Positions 18,967 to 21,469 of a DNA stretch of 21,469 nt are shown in pieces. Below the pieces are notes generated by a model, which was given only the letters and a program-made list of their open reading frames with translations, had not been told where the DNA came from and did no database searches. Origin of the DNA: JAUWOY01 sp034431315 (GTDB taxonomy: Bacteria > Chloroflexota > Anaerolineae > VGOG01); NCBI GenBank assembly GCA_034431315.1, contig DAOUDK010000121.1:1-21469 (forward strand). The letters run 5' to 3'. Position numbers and translations under genes: made by a program. Every line of letters begins with the position of its first letter. The stretch's first letter is position 1.

Positions 18967-20014
18967 GCCCCAAAGAATCACTATGAAAAACACCAAGAAG
19001 GAGATGCTGGAAGCCTATAGCGAGGTTCTGCAGCAACTCAAAGAAAAGCGGGCTGTGGAACTCAAACCTGAAGAAAAAATCGAAGAGAAGAAGATTACGG
19101 AAGCGGTGGAGGTGACAGATTCTCTGTCCACAGAAGGGATCGTTCAAGAGGTCAGTACCCTTAAGTTGGAGATAGGGAGACTCCTCGGCCAACTTTCTGA
19201 TAGATTGGAAGAAGAAGTTGGCAAATATCGGCAGGTTAGACAGGCGGTTGAGGCCAAGGAAGAGGAACTTCAAGAGATTTACGAGATAGAGAAGTCGGCC
19301 TTGAGTCTGGCTGCTTTAATAGAGGCTCAACATCAAAAGCGTCAACAAACTGAAGCTGAATTAGCTGCGCGCAAAGAGGAATTAACTCAGGAGATAGAAA
19401 CTCTGCGTGCGGAGTGGGAGAAGGAGAAGAAAGTTCACGAGGCAGAGATTAAGGAACGGGATGCCGACGAGCGAAAACGCGATGAACGGGAGAAGGAAGA
19501 GTACCTGTATGCGTTTCAGCGTGAGCAACAATTGGCCAGAGAGCAGTTCGAAGACGAAAGAGCGAGGCTGGAAAGAGAAATCACGTATAGAAGAGAGCAG
19601 ATGGAAAAGGAACTAGCCGACAGGGAAAAAGCCATCGTCGAACAAGAAACCGAATTGAACGAATTGCGAAAGCAAGTCAGCGCGTTTCCCAAGGAACTGC
19701 AATCAGCGGTCAGCAAAGCGGTTAAGGAAGCCGTACAAAGCCTTGAGTCGGAAGCCAAAAACAGAGAGGAGCTCCTGAAAAAGGAATTCGATGGCGAACG
19801 GAATGTTCTGCACACTCGAATTGAATCTCTGGAGAAAACAGTGACAGAGCAAAACGAGCAGATTGCGAAACTCTCACAACAGGTGGAAAAAGCCTACAGC
19901 CAGGTGCAGGACATTGCCATCAAAGCCATAGAGGGTACTTCGCGCTCCCAACCCGTGGCCAATTTGCAGCAGTTGATGGCTGAGCAAGCGCGAAAGCAAT
20001 CGCCAGAAACGTAG
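18947..20014 (+). CDS. Conserved coiled-coil protein of unknown function
   Basis: A 355-aa, highly charged protein (Glu/Lys/Gln/Arg rich), heptad-patterned through most of residues 30-335 with a short break near SAFPKELQSAVSKAVKEAV. The N-terminal motif KKEMLEAYSEVLQQLKEKRA, the central EKEEYLYAFQREQQLAREQF and the end IAIKAIEGTSRSQPVANLQQ look conserved-family-like; I recall similar unnamed proteins in other bacteria. There is no signal peptide, membrane segment or enzyme motif. ATG 18947 has AAAGGAGG eight bases upstream. It follows the truncated toxin and may use the dinJ promoter. It is AT-richer than the first half of the window. Confidence 0.85.
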   Translation: MTSREVKPQRITMKNTKKEMLEAYSEVLQQLKEKRAVELKPEEKIEEKKITEAVEVTDSLSTEGIVQEVSTLKLEIGRLLGQLSDRLEEEVGKYRQVRQAVEAKEEELQEIYEIEKSALSLAALIEAQHQKRQQTEAELAARKEELTQEIETLRAEWEKEKKVHEAEIKERDADERKRDEREKEEYLYAFQREQQLAREQFEDERARLEREITYRREQMEKELADREKAIVEQETELNELRKQVSAFPKELQSAVSKAVKEAVQSLESEAKNREELLKKEFDGERNVLHTRIESLEKTVTEQNEQIAKLSQQVEKAYSQVQDIAIKAIEGTSRSQPVANLQQLMAEQARKQSPET

Positions 20015-20068
20015 GGAGGCAGAGAATTCGCCTGCCATCAGGCCGGCGATGAACGGCTTGACGTTGGT

Positions 20069-20213
20069 GTGCCCTGAAGCTCTCGTTGCTTGTCAGTGGA
20101 AGCTCGACCATGGCAAGGCCCAGTACCCCGCCCCGCCTTTTTCGCCCACCGGCACCGGTCGAGGTGAAGAGAGGCGTGGTGCGTTTGTGCAAACGCCGCC
20201 GTTGCGGTATAAT
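20069..20213 (+). repeat. Composite promoter-bearing repeat, copy 2
   Basis: The same order of parts as copy 1: GTGCCCTGAAGCT, TCGTTGCTTG, GACCATGGCAAGGCCCA, CCGCCCCGC, the CACCGGCACCGGTCGAGGTGAA hairpin, then TTGTGC-17-TATAAT. Copy 1 has about 27 extra bases before the promoter. Confidence 0.85.
20185..20213 (+). promoter_or_regulatory. TTGTGC/TATAAT promoter with no intact gene downstream
   Basis: TTGTGC (20185-20190), 17 bp, TATAAT (20208-20213). The only downstream frame (ATG 20229) runs into the dispersed repeat within about ten codons, so its original gene seems to have been lost. Confidence 0.75.
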
Positions 20214-20254
20214 CGGGGAAAGAGCCTGATGCAGGAAAATTGCACGCGGAGATA

Positions 20255-20296
20255 CTTCGACAACCCTTCGGCAGGCTCAGGACATGGCTCAGTACA
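20255..20296. repeat. Dispersed repeat at a deletion junction
   Basis: CTTCGACAACCCTTCGGCAG and the following GCTCAGGACATGGCTCAGTACA form a sequence type scattered in many environmental genomes. On one side is the truncated frame driven by copy 2, on the other the cut integrase gene. It therefore marks either an insertion or the scar of recombination between two copies. Confidence 0.7.
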
Positions 20297-20332
20297 GGCT
20301 TGATCGAGAAGCTTTTTGGGACGTTTGCTCAT
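20297..20332 (-). pseudogene. intI: 5' remnant of an integron-integrase-like tyrosine recombinase gene
   Basis: On the minus strand, ATG at 20332 with GGAG/AGAGGA just upstream encodes MSKRPKKLLDQ, then the frame enters the dispersed repeat. PKLLDQ-type starts (continuing VRDxIRxKHYS) are typical of integron integrases, including those I recall from Chloroflexota. The match is only 11 codons and would not stand alone. The divergent promoter, G^TTATGC junction and attC on the right supply the context. All catalytic residues are missing. Confidence 0.6.
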
Positions 20333-20443
20333 TTCCTCTTCTCCATCGTGGGTCAGTGTGAACGTGTCCTGATGGGCTCCTGACCGTTTTCTCTGGTCGC
20401 GCTTTTGCAGGGCGATGAGGGAAGCGCGTGGGAAGTGTCAGAT

Positions 20444-20472
20444 TTGTGCTTTCTCGATGGATACGGTATAAT
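20444..20472 (+). promoter_or_regulatory. Pc-like promoter reading into the cassette
   Basis: TTGTGC (20444-20449), 17 bp, TATAAT (20467-20472), lying between the integrase remnant and the cassette and directed toward the cassette. The spacer differs from those of the other three TTGTGC promoters, so only the boxes and spacing are shared. The leader before ATG 20621 is about 140 nt and contains an imperfect hairpin (TTCTGCATA with TATGCGGAA, near 20552-20577). Confidence 0.7.
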
Positions 20473-20596
20473 GGGTTTACTTACCGTCGGGGGTTTCGTA
20501 TCAGTTTAGCACAAATCCCCAAATGCTTCAAGCGCGTTAAGCGGAAGTTATTCTGCATATACGCAACTATGCGGAAAAATTCCCACATAGTAATTG

Positions 20597-21153
20597 TTAT
20601 GCCACCGAAGAGGGAACCATATGATCGCCCAAACCGCTGCCTTAAAAAGTCTTGAATTGATTTTTGGCCTCATCAGTAAGGAAGATGTCATCGCTTGGGC
20701 AGACGAAATAGTGATGGATGTGAATGATCCTCCATTCCAAATATATGACATCTCTCTTGCGGCAAACAAAAGCCCTAAGGAAGTTGCGTCGTTGTTGTGG
20801 GAGCTAGGAGAGAATGCTGATATCGCAGAGGTGTCGGCTATCGCATTTCGTCGGTTCGCTATCGCGCTCCATAAAGAACTTGAGGCAGGTAGTGTCAGTC
20901 CTGACGAGGTAGCTACCAGTTTGTATAGGGTGGCGTGGCGAACAGATCTTATTCTCCCTGCGGAATATGCTGAGTTCTGCAATTGGGTTGATGATGAGTT
21001 TGCCCTCGTGCGCCAGGGCCTCAAGAACAGACAGCCAGCGGAGACGGCACTTAGTAACTTCTTTAGAAGCCTTATTGACGACGAAAAGGCATAACAATGC
21101 GCTGAACCTGCCGCTATGGAGCGCAGCGGAATAGCGGCAGGTGAGCTTCGTCG
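20597..21153 (+). mobile_element. Integron gene cassette (557 bp)
   Basis: The cassette runs from TTATGC after G20596 to the G of GTTAGGC at 21153. Its first bases with that G (GTTATGC, 20596-20602) are the exact complement of the left attC arm GCATAAC (21089-21095), as expected because these two pair in the excised circular cassette. It holds one gene in the usual orientation, ending inside the attC arm. There is no functional integrase in the window, so it is a lone cassette or the first of a longer array continuing right. Confidence 0.75.
20621..21094 (+). CDS. Cassette-encoded protein of unknown function
   Basis: A 157-aa, acidic, mostly helical protein without signal or membrane segment. 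Features include IAQTAALKSLELIFGLISKE, DVIAWADEIVMDVNDPPFQI, YDISLAANKSPKEVASLLWE and a C-terminal FFRSLIDDEKA. I do not recognise the family. Its size, acidity and helical look resemble immunity-type or toxin-neutralising proteins often carried on cassettes, but that is only an impression. ATG 20621 is preceded by GAGGGAA. The stop TAA is formed by bases within the left attC arm. It is AT-richer than the core genes and is probably transcribed from the promoter at 20444. Confidence 0.85.
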   Translation: MIAQTAALKSLELIFGLISKEDVIAWADEIVMDVNDPPFQIYDISLAANKSPKEVASLLWELGENADIAEVSAIAFRRFAIALHKELEAGSVSPDEVATSLYRVAWRTDLILPAEYAEFCNWVDDEFALVRQGLKNRQPAETALSNFFRSLIDDEKA

Positions 21154-21159
21154 TTAGGC
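21089..21159 (+). other. attC recombination site
   Basis: A 71-bp imperfect palindrome. R'' GCATAAC (21089-21095), a spacer, and L'' GCTGAACC lead to an 11-bp perfect stem (CCTGCCGCTAT 21107-21117 with ATAGCGGCAGG 21131-21141) around a 13-nt loop. Then come L' GGTGAGC, a spacer and R' GTTAGGC (21153-21159). L'' carries an extra base relative to L', the extrahelical asymmetry expected of attC. R' fits the GTTRRRY core with cleavage after G21153. Confidence 0.88.
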
Positions 21160-21204
21160 TCAACGCTTGAACGATAAAAGAACCGTATGCTTCTCCCGCA
21201 TAAG

Positions 21205-21243
21205 AAAAGGCCTCGCTCGTGGGAAATCCGAGTGAGGCCTTTT
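21205..21243 (+). terminator. Rho-independent terminator after the cassette
   Basis: A 15-bp stem (21205-21219 with 21229-21243, one mismatch), a nine-base loop, and a terminal TTTT with TTTCG after it. AAAA at the left foot means it could act on both strands. Confidence 0.88.

Positions 21244-21469
<226 letters not shown>

Larger units (their letters stand above)
20015..20620. other. 600-bp repeat-rich spacer with a decayed integron head
   Basis: It contains no intact gene. In order it holds composite repeat copy 2, a short truncated frame starting ATG 20229 (MQENCTRRYFD), a dispersed repeat, the first codons of an integrase on the minus strand, a promoter toward the right, and the junction G^TTATGC at 20596. 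Each is listed separately. Confidence 0.8.

Noticed and set aside
20093..20332. Minus-strand 79-codon frame as an intact gene
   Set aside because: Only the first 11 codons look like a real protein (an integrase start). The rest translates a dispersed repeat and composite repeat copy 2.
20533..20602. A second attC immediately left of the cassette
   Set aside because: There is an imperfect hairpin (TTCTGCATA/TATGCGGAA), but no R'' arm complementary to a downstream core and no L arms. An attI-like region is more likely.

Overview
The window looks like a Chloroflexota chromosome, probably Anaerolineae-like. The reasons are long Thr-Pro-Ser linkers in exported proteins, a secreted-protein C-terminus of the type VYLPLVLK, GC-rich housekeeping genes with GTG/TTG starts, and many short dispersed palindromes. 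No rRNA, tRNA or CRISPR array was seen. Gene names rest on motifs read by eye; no database search was possible.

Layout. (1) 1-2.7 kb: 3' part of a large exported surface protein with a Thr-Pro linker, closed by a strong terminator. (2) 2.75-6.2 kb: HDAC-like deacylase, nucleoside diphosphate kinase with its own promoter, an AmmeMemoRadiSam-type radical SAM protein with a twin-arginine/lipoprotein signal, and a Nudix hydrolase. (3) 6.4-8.8 kb: a polytopic membrane protein fused to an endonuclease/exonuclease/phosphatase domain, a decayed gene end, and a convergent 2[4Fe-4S] ferredoxin. (4) 9.0-11.4 kb: a two-gene surface polysaccharide operon (GT2 glycosyltransferase plus polyprenyl-phosphate sugar transferase). 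(5) 11.4-12.4 kb: an AT-richer insert with the tail of a GNAT acetyltransferase and a TIR-domain gene. (6) 12.4-15.8 kb: a lipid operon of an alpha/beta hydrolase-acyl-CoA synthetase fusion and a patatin, overlapping by ATGA. (7) 15.9-17.4 kb: a MITE-like palindrome, a ureohydrolase (guanidino-acid hydrolase type) and a small membrane protein. (8) 17.45-21.47 kb: an accessory region of toxin-antitoxin genes, dispersed repeats and a coiled-coil protein, ending in what reads as a decayed integron.

The most interesting structure is at 20.25-21.16 kb. The first eleven codons of an integron-integrase-like gene lie on the minus strand and run into a dispersed repeat. Diverging from them on the plus strand are a promoter, a G^TTATGC junction, a 157-aa unknown gene, and a well-formed attC site. 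The left arm of that attC (GCATAAC) is the exact complement of the junction (GTTATGC), as expected of a true integron gene cassette. The region also carries four promoters of identical layout (TTGTGC, 17 bp, TATAAT or TACAAT), three of them within closely similar sequence. A RelB/DinJ antitoxin is followed only by the opening codons of a YafQ-like toxin.

Other points worth following are an in-frame G/C-rich palindrome inside the acyl-CoA synthetase (related to one beside the Nudix gene), the TIR protein with an unassigned N-terminal domain, and the apparently exported radical SAM protein.
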